A DNA stretch of 64,000 nucleotides. Origin: DASXMT01 sp963755985. GTDB lineage: Bacteria; Actinomycetota; Acidimicrobiia; Acidimicrobiales; RAAP-2. Position numbers and translations under genes: made by a program. This document shows positions 31,340 to 40,014 of the stretch, piece by piece. The notes under the pieces are model-generated. The model ran no database searches. It saw only the letters and a list, made by a program, of their open reading frames with translations, and was not told the DNA's origin. The stretch is taken from the NCBI GenBank assembly GCA_963755985.1, contig CAVWLO010000005.1:372001-436000 (forward strand). Reading direction: 5' to 3'. Position 1 is the stretch's first letter, and each line of letters begins with the position of its first letter.

Positions 31340-32725
31340 TCACCCGAAGGGCGCGAGGGGGGCCAGCTGGGCGGCGGTGGGCTCGCTGCAGCAGAACCAG
31401 GGCTCGGTGAGCCGGGCGCGCCGGTCCGGTGCCGGACCACTCGAGGCCGATCCTGGCGAGGGGATGGGGACCGAACCGCCGGCCCGGGAGCGGATCAGGG
31501 CATCGATCTCCCCGAACGTCTCCGTCGGGGCCTGGTCGACCCGCGCCTCGACCAGCGCGGCAAGATCCTGTTGCAGCTGGTCCATCGAGGGGTCAGGGTG
31601 GACCCACGTCCAGCCCAAGCGGTCTGCGTCGTAGAGGCCGAGGTGCTCGGTCATCTCCGGTCGTCCGAGCAGCAAGGAGCCTTCGGGCACCAGGAGTCGC
31701 ACGGTGTACTGCACCGGGTCCACATTGGGTACCAGATCGTGAGCCTGGACGAAATCGACCAGGTCGACCAGGTCCTCGATCGTCGTCCACGGGGTGAAGG
31801 GCAGCCAGGACGGACGAACCTCGATGCCCTGGCGACGAAGGAGCACGATGGCCTCGGACGCCTCGGACACGGTGTGGCCCTTGTCGAGGTACCCGAGCGT
31901 GGTGTCGTTCACCGACTCCAGGGCGGACACGACGAAGGCACAGCCTGCCGCGGCCAGGTCGGGCAGGGCGTCGCTGTGGGCGAGGATGTGCTCCACCTTG
32001 GTCGTGCAGTCGAAGGTCAGATGGGGATGACGCTCATGGACGGCGGCGACCACTCGGCGGGCGTGGAGCGGGGCGTTGAGGAAGTCGGGGTCGGCGAAGG
32101 ACACGTGGCCGGCCCCGGCAGCCACCAATTGGTCGACGTCGGCCACCAACTCGGCTATGTCGACCCGGCGGACCCGGCCGTCGTAGACGACCGGGACGGG
32201 ACAGTGCCGACACCGGTGTGAGCAGCCTCGGCTGGCCTCGACCGACCCCACCAGTCGCTCGCCGCCATCGACGACCAGGCGGGCGTACCTATCGAGGGGC
32301 GGCAGCAGGTGACGGGCCGGGACGCGTGAGGCCGCCCTGGTCAGCTGGATGACAGGGCCGGGATCCTCGCCGGCCGCCCAGGCCAGCAGGGCCGGTTCGT
32401 ATTCACCGGCGATGACGGCGTCGGCGGCCGATCGGACGGTCAGGTCCCGGCTGACCGGTGCGTACAGTCCGTAGAAGCAAAGCGGCGTCTGCGGTCGCCG
32501 GGCCCGGATGGTCGCGGCGACCCCGATGGCCAGCCGCATGGCCGTGTGCATGGGCACCGAGAAGGCGATCCGGTCGGCCCAGTCGACGGTGCCGGCGTCG
32601 AGGGGGTCGAGGGCGACGTCGGCGCATCGAACCTCGTGGCCTGCGTCCAAGAGAGCTGTGGCCGGCGCGGCCACATGGAGCGGCTGATGACCCAACTCAT
32701 AGGTGGACACCAGGAGGATCCGCAC
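31340..32725 (-). CDS. B12-binding/radical SAM protein with CC-S-EP tail (CUAEP/CCAEP-tail type)
   Basis: 461-residue radical SAM enzyme. An N-terminal Rossmann-like cobalamin-binding-type domain (RILLVSTYELGHQPLHVAAP) precedes the 4Fe-4S cluster motif RGCSHRCRHC (Cys168, 172, 175) and a TIM-barrel core. Near the C-terminus is the peculiar tail EPWFCCSEPT (Cys445-Cys446). This matches a family I recall as CUAEP/CCAEP-tail radical SAM (seleno)proteins; both codons are TGC here, so this is the cysteine form. It starts at GTG 32725, 35 nt downstream of the ATP-grasp gene on the same strand. Substrate unknown. Confidence 0.86.
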   Translation of the reverse strand: MRILLVSTYELGHQPLHVAAPATALLDAGHEVRCADVALDPLDAGTVDWADRIAFSVPMHTAMRLAIGVAATIRARRPQTPLCFYGLYAPVSRDLTVRSAADAVIAGEYEPALLAWAAGEDPGPVIQLTRAASRVPARHLLPPLDRYARLVVDGGERLVGSVEASRGCSHRCRHCPVPVVYDGRVRRVDIAELVADVDQLVAAGAGHVSFADPDFLNAPLHARRVVAAVHERHPHLTFDCTTKVEHILAHSDALPDLAAAGCAFVVSALESVNDTTLGYLDKGHTVSEASEAIVLLRRQGIEVRPSWLPFTPWTTIEDLVDLVDFVQAHDLVPNVDPVQYTVRLLVPEGSLLLGRPEMTEHLGLYDADRLGWTWVHPDPSMDQLQQDLAALVEARVDQAPTETFGEIDALIRSRAGGSVPIPSPGSASSGPAPDRRARLTEPWFCCSEPTAAQLAPLAPFG

Positions 32726-32760
32726 CCGCTCGAGCCTATCGGGCGCCGTTGGCGAGGCCG

Positions 32761-33969
32761 TCAGCGCAGGTGCACCTGGACGGAGGACTCGGCCCGTCGA
32801 AGGGCATCCTCGACCTGTTGTGGCGTCTCGGCCCGGGCAAAGATGAATCCCAGGTACCGGTCGCCCTCGGGCAGGGGAACCACAGCACGACCGGTGGGGA
32901 TGCTGATCTCCACGCCGACGATGCCGCCGACGGCCCGAGCCTCATCGAGGCCCGTCACCTTGTCGAGTATGCCGGCGGCCCGAATCGGCATCATCATGAC
33001 CCCCGAGGCCCGGGCCTCGCGGGTGAGACCCTCGAGCCCCATGCCCAGCGCGTGCCGGATGATGACCTCCTCGAGGCTGACCCCGGCCCCGAACCGCAGC
33101 GAACGGGCGCACAGACCGCCGATGGAGCGGGCCGCGAGCTCGAGCACCGTGACCGCGCCGGCCGGGTCGACGCGCAGCTCGGCGTGCACCGGACCCTCTT
33201 GGAGCCCCAACGCGGCGGCAGCCCTGGCCACCGCGGACTCCACCGCGGCCCGGACTGACGTGGGCTGGCGCGACGGCGTCACATAGATGCTCTCTTCGAA
33301 GTAGGGGCCGTCCATCGGATCGGGCTTGTCGAACACGGCCAACACCTCGAGCTCGCCGCCTTGGAGCAGACCCTCGACGGCGACCTCGGCGCCGGGCAGG
33401 TAGCCCTCGACCAGGAGGGGCTCCGAGTCGTTGCCGACGATGGCCCGGACCTGGGCCTGAGCTGCATCGGCCTGGGCCGAGTCGTCGACCCGGATGACCC
33501 CCTGGCTGGCCGACCGGGAGATGGGCTTCACCACACACGGAAAGCCGATCTCGGTCGCCGCGGCAGCGACCTCAGCCCAGGGGGGGACGATCCGGAAGCG
33601 GGGTTGGGGAAGGGCCGCGGCCGACAGGCTCTGCCGCATGACCGCCTTGTCCCTGGTACTGGCGACGGCGCCGGGCGAACTGTGCCGGAGGCCCAGCTGC
33701 TGGGCGGCCAGGGCGGCGACGATCACACCCTGGTCGTCGACGGCCAGGACGGCGTCGAGCGGGGTTCGGTGGTCCAAGAGCACGATGGCGGCCACAGCCG
33801 AGGCGGCGTCACCCATGGGCACGACAAGGGCCCGGTCGCCCATGGCGCCACTGAGCGCCTGGCGGTGCTCGGAGCCGACCACGACGTCGACGCCGAGGCG
33901 CCCGGCGGCGGAGAGAAAATCCGATGCCCGGTAGGTGGCCGTGGGGAGCAACAGGAGGATCCGGGGCAC
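32761..33969 (-). CDS. ATP-grasp domain protein
   Basis: 402-residue ATP-grasp ligase. A N-terminal pre-ATP-grasp domain (ILLLLPTATYRASDFLSAAG) is followed by FPCVVKPISRSASQGVIRV, the LLVEGYLPGAEVAVEGLLQG lid segment, and HAELRVDPAGAVTVLELAAR with metal-binding Glu residues; the arrangement resembles carboxylate-amine ligases of the PurK/BtrJ-like type. It starts at GTG 33969. It is upstream partner of the radical SAM gene, so a joint modification pathway is likely; substrate unknown. Confidence 0.88.
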   Translation of the reverse strand: MPRILLLLPTATYRASDFLSAAGRLGVDVVVGSEHRQALSGAMGDRALVVPMGDAASAVAAIVLLDHRTPLDAVLAVDDQGVIVAALAAQQLGLRHSSPGAVASTRDKAVMRQSLSAAALPQPRFRIVPPWAEVAAAATEIGFPCVVKPISRSASQGVIRVDDSAQADAAQAQVRAIVGNDSEPLLVEGYLPGAEVAVEGLLQGGELEVLAVFDKPDPMDGPYFEESIYVTPSRQPTSVRAAVESAVARAAAALGLQEGPVHAELRVDPAGAVTVLELAARSIGGLCARSLRFGAGVSLEEVIIRHALGMGLEGLTREARASGVMMMPIRAAGILDKVTGLDEARAVGGIVGVEISIPTGRAVVPLPEGDRYLGFIFARAETPQQVEDALRRAESSVQVHLR

Positions 33970-34013
33970 CCTCCTATACTGGCTGCTACGGGCAACGCCG
34001 AGGCGAGGGCACC

Positions 34014-34676
34014 ATGAGCGATAGTGACGTACAGGGCGGAGGCGGCCCGGTTCTCCGGGCGACCGATGCTGCTTTGGCGATGGTGCTCGAGCTCCGAGCC
34101 GCGGAGGAAGACGGCGAGTCGCTCGCCCTTTGGGTCGAGGTGTCGGGATCGAGCGGTGGCGCCTACTCCTACGACATGTACTTCCAGGCCCTGGCCGATG
34201 CCGGCCCCCAGGACTGGAGCACCGAACGGGGAGGTCTGGCCCTGGTGGTGCCGGCCGACAGTGTGGGCAAGATGCGCGGGGCCACCCTGGATGTCAACCC
34301 GGACGCAAACCTGGGCGGGATGGTCATCCAGAACCCGAACCGGCCGCCTCTCCCAGCGGGCCCCAGCCCGGCCTTGAGCGGCCCACCGGCCGATCTCAGC
34401 GGCGACGTCGCCCAGCGGGTCCTCCAGGTCCTGGAGCAACAGATCAACCCCGGCATCGCAGCCCACGGTGGTCGCGCCGACCTGGTGGCGGTGGAGGACG
34501 ACGCTGTCTACCTTCGCCTGAGCGGAGGATGTGCGGGTTGCGGGATGGCCACCGTCACCCTGAGCCAGGGCATCGAAGTCGCCTTGCGCGAATCGGTCCC
34601 CGAGATCCTCCAGGTGATCGACGTGACCGACCACGCCGCCGGGACCAACCCGTACTACGAGGCGGCCAAGAAGTAA
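34014..34676 (+). CDS. NfuA-like Fe-S carrier with degenerate A-type domain
   Basis: 220-residue two-domain protein. The N-terminal about 105 residues resemble the HesB/A-type fold but contain no cysteine (LALWVEVSGSSGGAYSYDMY), as in NfuA. The C-terminal NifU-like domain has LEQQINPGIAAHGGRADLVA and the cluster motif LSGGCAGCGMATVTL (CxxC). It probably carries 4Fe-4S clusters to target enzymes. It is divergent from the ATP-grasp/radical SAM pair by 44 nt, so a shared regulatory region and a cluster-supply role for the radical SAM protein are plausible. Confidence 0.88.
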   Translation: MSDSDVQGGGGPVLRATDAALAMVLELRAAEEDGESLALWVEVSGSSGGAYSYDMYFQALADAGPQDWSTERGGLALVVPADSVGKMRGATLDVNPDANLGGMVIQNPNRPPLPAGPSPALSGPPADLSGDVAQRVLQVLEQQINPGIAAHGGRADLVAVEDDAVYLRLSGGCAGCGMATVTLSQGIEVALRESVPEILQVIDVTDHAAGTNPYYEAAKK

Positions 34677-34684
34677 GGCGTCCG

Positions 34685-34760
34685 GTCGCGGCTCTCAGAC
34701 AGGGTCGCGGCTCTCAGACAGGGTCGCGGCTCTCAGACAGGGTCGCGGCTCTCAGACAGG
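34685..34760 (+). repeat. 19-bp tandem repeat, four perfect copies
   Basis: GTCGCGGCTCTCAGACAGG is repeated without change at 34685, 34704, 34723 and 34742. The array begins 8 nt after the NfuA-like stop. The fourth copy contains the TGA stop (34754-34752) and the last two codons of the convergent DUF169 gene. No gap or spacer separates copies, so it is not CRISPR. Confidence 0.97.
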
Positions 34761-35483
34761 GAGGAAGCGCCGGGCATCCTCGGCTGCGTAGGAAGCGACG
34801 ATGGCATCGGTCGCGGCGGTCGCCTCGATTTGTGCGATCACATCGCCCAGCTTGGTCGCCGGGATGGCGCAGGTCATCTCCCTGCTCGACATGTTGGTCC
34901 GGGTTCGGCTCAGCATGCAACCAACACTCGCTGCGACCTCACCTCGTTGCTTGGCCACGGCGACGATGTGGCACTGCGGCTTTCCCTCGATGCGCAGGCC
35001 GGGAAGGGCGTCGGACAACACCATCAGCTGTTTGCCGTTGACGCGGATCAGGACGACGTCCGGATCGACGGGCGACTCGGCCAACGGGCCGTAGGTCACC
35101 GTGCCCGGCCTGTCGTTGACGACGGGGATTTCGGGGACCATGTCCATGGTCACCCAGCCCGACTCCACCAATGCAGCCACATCCGAATGGCCGGCGACCT
35201 CGTCGAGCGTCGCGAATCCGTGCGTCAGACTTCCGACGCTGCAGTTTCCATGGTCGGCGGCAACCGTGGTGAACGTCCGGTCGACCGCCTTGGTCCAAAA
35301 GACACACCCGGCCGGCACCCGGCCGGTCCGCCCGTCGGCAGTGGGCTCGGGCATGGGCGCGTCGAAGGGCGCGACACCTTGGGGCGCGGCATCGGAGAAG
35401 GTGATGGCAATCGGGGGCGCGGCCAGCTGGAGCGCATCAGTAAGTGCGGTAGCGGCGTCGGACCAGGCAGTGGATTCGGGCAT
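34752..35483 (-). CDS. DUF169 family protein
   Basis: 243-residue protein of the DUF169/ArCR group (COG2043-like): PIAITFSDAAPQGVAPFDAP, CVFWTKAVDRTFTTVAADHG with NCSVGS, then VLIRVNGKQLMVLSDALPGL and ASVGCMLSRTRTNMSSREMT. The conserved cysteines suggest metal or cluster binding; function is unknown. ATG 35483 was taken over the in-frame start at 35519. The final codons overlap a 19-bp tandem repeat, so the C-terminus may be recently altered. Confidence 0.82.
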   Translation of the reverse strand: MPESTAWSDAATALTDALQLAAPPIAITFSDAAPQGVAPFDAPMPEPTADGRTGRVPAGCVFWTKAVDRTFTTVAADHGNCSVGSLTHGFATLDEVAGHSDVAALVESGWVTMDMVPEIPVVNDRPGTVTYGPLAESPVDPDVVLIRVNGKQLMVLSDALPGLRIEGKPQCHIVAVAKQRGEVAASVGCMLSRTRTNMSSREMTCAIPATKLGDVIAQIEATAATDAIVASYAAEDARRFLPV

Positions 35484-35552
35484 AGCTGCAGTTTGTACCC
35501 ACCCGGCGATCCGGGGCAACGTTGCCGTCAGCCCGGGGCGGCGGGCCCATGT

Positions 35553-36332
35553 TCAATAGGGCGTCATGCCTCCGTCGGCGATCAGGACCTGACCGGTGAT
35601 GAAGCTGCCGGCGTCGGAGGAGAGAAGGAGTGCAGGGCCGACCATCTCGTCGGGGGAGGCGATCCGGCCCTGGAACGAGGCCGCAGCCATGGCCTGTTGG
35701 AACTCGGGCGAGTTGGCCCGGACCATGTCGGTGTCGACCGAACCGGGGGCCAGTGCGTTCACCCGGATCCCGTGGACGGCATACTCAGCGGCCATCGAAC
35801 GGGTGAAGGCCATGAGGGCGGCCTTTCCGGCGGCGTACATGGCGACCGACGGCGAGAAGATGAACGCCCCGACGGAGATGACGTTGAGGACGGCGGCGTG
35901 GGCGCTCGCCTGTAGGTAGGGGAGCGCCTTTTGCACCAGGAAGACGGGACCCCGCAGGTTCACGTCGAACGACTTCGACCAGGCTTCGGTGGTGAATGCA
36001 CCCAGTGGTTGGGTGAGCGAGTTGGCCGCGTTGTTGACGACCACGTCTATGCCGCCGAACGAGTCGACCGTGTATGCGACCAGATCGTCGAGGGCGTCGA
36101 GGTCGCCCAGGTGGGTGGCCTTCCCCCGTACCTCGCCGCCGAGGTCGCGGAGCTGGCCGGCGACCAGGTCGCACGCGTCCGCCTTGCGACTGGCCACCAC
36201 CACCTTGGCCCCGGCGGCCACGTAGCCGGTGGCCAGGGCCAGACCGATTCCCCGCGTCCCGCCGGTGACCACGACCACCCGGCCCGTCATGTCGAACAGT
36301 TGACGCAGCCCCTGTCGATCCACCTCCGTCAA
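35553..36332 (-). CDS. Short-chain dehydrogenase/reductase
   Basis: 259-residue SDR: VVTGGTRGIGLALATGY cofactor loop, NNAANSLTQP, Ser in VLNVISVGAFIFSPS, active site YAAGKAALMAFTRSMAAEYA, and FITGQVLIADGGMTPY end. The opening residues LRQLFDMTGRVVVVTG suggest the true start could be slightly internal; TTG 36332 is the longest option with GGAGGG nearby. Probably NAD(P)-dependent oxidation of a hydroxyacyl or alcohol substrate. Confidence 0.87.
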   Translation of the reverse strand: MTEVDRQGLRQLFDMTGRVVVVTGGTRGIGLALATGYVAAGAKVVVASRKADACDLVAGQLRDLGGEVRGKATHLGDLDALDDLVAYTVDSFGGIDVVVNNAANSLTQPLGAFTTEAWSKSFDVNLRGPVFLVQKALPYLQASAHAAVLNVISVGAFIFSPSVAMYAAGKAALMAFTRSMAAEYAVHGIRVNALAPGSVDTDMVRANSPEFQQAMAAASFQGRIASPDEMVGPALLLSSDAGSFITGQVLIADGGMTPY

Positions 36333-36502
36333 TCCCTCCGAGCGCCGAGTCGGTCGCTTCGGTCCGGAGTCCCAGCCCCCTCGGTGCCCCCGTTCCGACC
36401 GCGCCGTGCGGTGACGTCGACGGTATCAGGCGGCGCTCAGTCCGGGCCGCCCCCCGCTTCAGTCCGGCGGTTGGTCCCGGTCAGCCGCGGGCAACCTCCG
36501 AT

Positions 36503-36596
36503 CAGCCGCGGCCGCCGACCGTATCAACCGCGGCCGCCGACCGTAACAGCCGCGGCGCCGGCCGTAACAGCCGCGGCGCCGGCCGTAACAGCCCGG
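36503..36596 (+). repeat. 21-22-bp GC-rich tandem repeat with CCGCGG cores
   Basis: Four imperfect units start at 36503, 36525, 36547 and 36568, with a fragment at 36589. The last two full units are identical 21-mers beginning CAGCCGCGGCGCCGGCCGTA; the first two carry GCCGACC instead. A degenerate copy may precede at 36482. The intergenic stretch 36333-36610 otherwise shows nothing I can assign. Confidence 0.9.
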
Positions 36597-36610
36597 CAGC
36601 AGCCCGGCGA

Positions 36611-36861
36611 TCAGCTGTCGGGGCGTTCGTCGTCTCGGTCCTCGATGATGCCCTGATCGATCCAGTCGGCCTCGTCGGCTTCTGGCCGCTCGCCCCGGTA
36701 CTCGCGGGCGCGGCCTGCAAATTGGCGGGCAGGGCCTGTTCGATGCTGTCCGCTTCGGGGACCTCGTTGCTCGCCACCGGCCCGCTCGGACGCTCGTCGA
36801 ACGGGTCGTCGGCCGGCGAATGTTCCGCTCGGTCGGCCTCGGGTACGTCTCCGCGCTCCAT
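36611..36861 (-). pseudogene. Small acidic actinobacterial protein, one frameshift
   Basis: ATG 36861 reads MERGDVPEADRAEHSPADD and later EVPEADSIEQ. After an indel near 36735 the other frame gives RQFAGRAREYRGERPEADEA, then DWIDQGIIEDRDDERPDS and TGA at 36613-36611. Repeated PEAD(x)xEQ-like motifs and the DWIDQGI-EDRDDE tail match a family of short acidic actinobacterial proteins of unknown function. The span is 251 nt, not a multiple of three. Intact motifs on both sides favour a consensus indel over decay. Confidence 0.6.
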
Positions 36862-37067
36862 GATGACACCCCTACCCACATCGTGGCGATCGTGAACGCC
36901 GGCGAGCAGTGGCCACAGAGCCGGCCAGGCGAACTCGTGGGTCTGGGGCCTGGTCGGCCCCCGGTGGCGCCACGGCACTGCGCACACCTCGGCGTTGGCT
37001 CGCTTGACCACGGAGCGGAGGCAACCCACACTTGATCGGTGGCCCTGGGGGCTGGCGAGGAGGCGAC

Positions 37068-37526
37068 ATGAGCACATGGAGCAGGGACGAGCTCGAATCT
37101 GCGTTCCATCACTACCAGGAGTTGGCGGCCGAGGCCGGCCGGACCGGCAATTGGAAGGTGTGGGCCGACCAGTTCACCGAAGACGCCACCTACGTCGAGC
37201 ACCACTACGGCACCTTCAGCGGGCGAGCGGCCATCAGCGAATGGATCACGTCGTGCATGTCCGAGTACCCCGGGAGCGCCATGCCCGAGTTCCCCATCGA
37301 CTGGTACGTGATCGACGAGGAACGGGGCTGGATCGTCTGCCAGGTCTGGAACCGGATGGAGGACCCAGGGGACGGCTCGACCCATCAGGCGTACAACTTC
37401 ACCCTGCTCAAGTACGCCGGCGATGGGCTTTGGGCCTATGAAGAGGACGTCTACAACCCCATGCGGTTTGGCGCCATGGTGGCCGGATGGGAGGCAGCCA
37501 AACAGGCGGCCTCCCGACCGGCGTGA
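37068..37526 (+). CDS. SnoaL-like (NTF2 fold) protein
   Basis: 152-residue NTF2-fold protein: WADQFTEDATYVEHHYGTFS, then GRAAISEWITSCMSEYPGSA, and EDVYNPMRFGAMVAGW. It starts at ATG 37068 with GAGGAGG immediately upstream. It resembles limonene-epoxide-hydrolase/ketosteroid-isomerase-like members, but the catalytic pair cannot be fixed. It stands alone before the catalase gene (90 nt). Confidence 0.82.
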   Translation: MSTWSRDELESAFHHYQELAAEAGRTGNWKVWADQFTEDATYVEHHYGTFSGRAAISEWITSCMSEYPGSAMPEFPIDWYVIDEERGWIVCQVWNRMEDPGDGSTHQAYNFTLLKYAGDGLWAYEEDVYNPMRFGAMVAGWEAAKQAASRPA

Positions 37527-37616
37527 CGTTCGTCTGAACAGTGGGTAACAAGCGGCGGATTGGGTAGGTAGGGTCGAAAGGGAGATGCACTTGTTGTGAG
37601 CGGATAGGAGAATGCC

Positions 37617-39074
37617 ATGACCTCCAACGACCGTCCCACCACCACGACCAACGCCGGGGCGCCGGCGCCGAGCGACGAGTTCTCGCTGACGGCCGGGCCC
37701 AACGGGCCCATCCTGCTGCAGGACAGCTACGTCATCGAGAAGATGGCCCACTTCAACCGGGAACGCGTTCCCGAGCGGGTGGTGCACGCCAAGGGCAGCG
37801 GTGCCTTCGGGTACTTCGAGGCCACCGAGGACGTGAGCGGGCTCTGCAAGGCCGGGTTCCTGGTCAAGGGCACGCGTACGCCGATGCTGGCCCGCTTCTC
37901 GACGGTCGCGGGCGAGATGGGCTCGCCTGACACCGTCCGCGACCCCCGTGGCTTCGCCCTCAAGTTCTATACCCAGGAGGGCAACTACGACCTGGTCGGG
38001 AACAATACGCCGGTCTTCTTCATCCGGGACCCGAGCAAGTTCTCCGACTTCATCCACTCCCAGAAGCGGCTCCCCGACAAGGGCATCCGGGACAACACCA
38101 TGCAGTGGGACTTCTGGACCCTGTCCCCGGAGTCGGCCCACCAGGTGACGATCCTCATGTCCGACCGTGGCATACCCAGGACGTACCGACACATGAACGG
38201 ATACGGAAGCCACACCTACCTATGGGAGAACGCCGGCGGGGAGAAGGTCTGGATCAAGTACCACTTCAAGACCGACCAGGGGGCCGAGAACTTCACCGAC
38301 AGCGAGGCAAAGGGGGTCGCGGCCGACGAGCCCGACTTCCACCGGCTCGACCTGTGGGATGCCATCGAGCAGGGGAACGCGCCGTCCTGGACCCTCTTCG
38401 TGCAGGTCATGCCCTTTGCCGAGGCCGAGGGCTATCGCTTCAACCCGTTCGATCTGACCAAAGTGTGGTCGCAGAAGGACTACCCGCTGGTCAAGGTGGG
38501 CCGGATGGTGCTCGACCGGAACCCCGACAACTTCTTCGCCCAGATCGAGCAGTCATCCTTCGAGCCGGCGAACTTCGTCCCCGGCATCGGCCCGAGCCCG
38601 GACAAGATGCTGCTCGGCCGGCTGTTCAGCTACCCGGACACGCACCGCCATCGCATCGGTCCCAACTATTTGCAGTTGCCGGTCAACCAACCGGTTGTCC
38701 CCGTGCACTCCTACAGCGTCGATGGGCCGATGACCTACTCCCACACGGGCAACCAGCCGGTCTACGCGCCCAACAGTTTCGGCGGCCCAGCCGCCGACCC
38801 GGTTCTGGGGAAGGACACGACATGGCCGGTGGAGGCGGGGGAGATGGTGCGCGCCGCCTACGAGGCGCACCGGGACGATGACGACTTCGCCCAGCCCGGC
38901 ACGCTCTACCGGGATGTCTTGTCCGACACCGACAAGGAGCACATCACGACAAACATCGTGGGCCACCTGAGCAAGGGCGTACTACCCCGGGTCCGGGACA
39001 AGGCGGTCGAGTACTGGCGGTCGGTCGACCCCGACCTGGGCGCCAACGTGCAAAAGCAGCTCGACGGGAGATGA
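37617..39074 (+). CDS. katA: Monofunctional haem catalase (KatA, small-subunit type)
   Basis: 485-residue catalase converting hydrogen peroxide to water and oxygen. Catalytic His57 lies in ERVVHAKGSGAFGYFE, distal Asn130 in YDLVGNNTPVFF, and the proximal haem ligand Tyr339 in RLFSYPDTHRHRIGPNY. Length is that of clade 3 small-subunit catalases. It starts at ATG 37617 with AGGAG 6 nt upstream. No OxyR/Fur-like regulator is adjacent. Confidence 0.97.
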   Translation: MTSNDRPTTTTNAGAPAPSDEFSLTAGPNGPILLQDSYVIEKMAHFNRERVPERVVHAKGSGAFGYFEATEDVSGLCKAGFLVKGTRTPMLARFSTVAGEMGSPDTVRDPRGFALKFYTQEGNYDLVGNNTPVFFIRDPSKFSDFIHSQKRLPDKGIRDNTMQWDFWTLSPESAHQVTILMSDRGIPRTYRHMNGYGSHTYLWENAGGEKVWIKYHFKTDQGAENFTDSEAKGVAADEPDFHRLDLWDAIEQGNAPSWTLFVQVMPFAEAEGYRFNPFDLTKVWSQKDYPLVKVGRMVLDRNPDNFFAQIEQSSFEPANFVPGIGPSPDKMLLGRLFSYPDTHRHRIGPNYLQLPVNQPVVPVHSYSVDGPMTYSHTGNQPVYAPNSFGGPAADPVLGKDTTWPVEAGEMVRAAYEAHRDDDDFAQPGTLYRDVLSDTDKEHITTNIVGHLSKGVLPRVRDKAVEYWRSVDPDLGANVQKQLDGR

Positions 39075-39093
39075 GCTCCGTCCGGGAAAGGCG

Positions 39094-40014
39094 TCAGCGG
39101 GAACGGGGAAGGGCCGTCCGGGGACGACGTTCGTCCCCCGACGGTGGGTCCCCGAAGAATTGGAAGTACATCTGTTGGGTGCCGTAAGCCACCAGCGTCC
39201 GCTGGTCCGCGTCCCAGAGCTCGACCTCGATCGAAGCGTATCCCTGCCCGGCTTGGCGGGCCCGGCCGCGGGACAAGAGCCAGCCCCCTGACGCCCCACC
39301 GACTATGTGCACGGTCAGGTCGGCGCTGGGCCCGAACCATTCGACGTCAGTGCCACCCATCCGTTCGCCCACCGAGCCGGGCATGGTGTCGCACAGGGCG
39401 ACCAGAGCCAGGGGGTCGAGGCCCCCCTCGGGACGGATCGGTGGATCGTCGAACCGGTACCAGGCGATCGTCTCGGATGTGGTCGGCAGCCATCGGTCCC
39501 AGGGGGCATGGCCCACCGCGGACCGGCCCTCCACCCGGGACCAGAACGGGGACACGGTGACCCGGCTCTGGATCACGCCATCGGGGAGCGGATCGCGGAA
39601 CGACCGGCAGGCCTCGGGTGGTTCGACGTCGGGCCAGCTCACATCGGTGAATTCGAATCCCGGCCGCATTGCCCCGAACACCGCCAGTGCGGTCAGTCCC
39701 GCTTCGGCACCCTGGTTGCGAACGGTGGCGGCCATCTGGGACAAGGACCGCCCACGACGGAGGACGGTGACCTCGACCTCCACCGGTCCCGGGCGGACCA
39801 ATCCGGCGAAGACCACGGAGATGGATCGGAGCACCTGGTCGGGCTGGTCGAGGGAGGCAGCCATGGCCCGGGCCGCCACCGCCGCCACGACGCCGCCCTG
39901 TGGCACTTCGGTGACCACCCAGTTGGCACTCAGCTCTAGCTGGTAGCGCCCCGGTCGGGCAGGATCGGGGGTGGCGGTCGTCTCCCGCAGGAACTCCCAG
40001 CCTGGAGTGGTCAC
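39094..40014 (-). CDS. Acyl-CoA thioesterase-like (TesB/thioesterase superfamily) protein
   Basis: 306-residue double-hotdog protein: NWVVTEVPQGGVVAAVAARA, then RSISVVFAGLVRPGPVEVEV and a C-terminal half with LVALCDTMPGSVGERM and DLTVHIVGG. It resembles actinobacterial thioesterase-family proteins acting on acyl-CoA; catalytic residues are not certain. It starts at GTG 40014, overlapping the upstream gene's TGA by 4 nt (GTGA). Confidence 0.8.
   Translation of the reverse strand: MTTPGWEFLRETTATPDPARPGRYQLELSANWVVTEVPQGGVVAAVAARAMAASLDQPDQVLRSISVVFAGLVRPGPVEVEVTVLRRGRSLSQMAATVRNQGAEAGLTALAVFGAMRPGFEFTDVSWPDVEPPEACRSFRDPLPDGVIQSRVTVSPFWSRVEGRSAVGHAPWDRWLPTTSETIAWYRFDDPPIRPEGGLDPLALVALCDTMPGSVGERMGGTDVEWFGPSADLTVHIVGGASGGWLLSRGRARQAGQGYASIEVELWDADQRTLVAYGTQQMYFQFFGDPPSGDERRPRTALPRSR

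Noticed and set aside
31429..31450. Selenocysteine insertion in the radical SAM tail
   Set aside because: Both tail codons read TGC on the coding strand, not TGA, so this is the Cys-Cys form.
34685..34760. Possible mini CRISPR array
   Set aside because: The 19-bp units are directly contiguous with no spacers and there are no cas genes; it is a simple tandem repeat.
37594..37606. 13-bp identity to the lac operator (TTGTGAGCGGATA) before katA
   Set aside because: Half-site only, overlaps the katA ribosome-site region, with no LacI-type gene in the window; most likely coincidence.
36459..38213. 584-codon open frame on the minus strand opposite catalase
   Set aside because: Antisense shadow of katA caused by high third-position GC; low-complexity Arg/Gly/Val-rich translation with no domain, while the plus strand encodes a canonical catalase.
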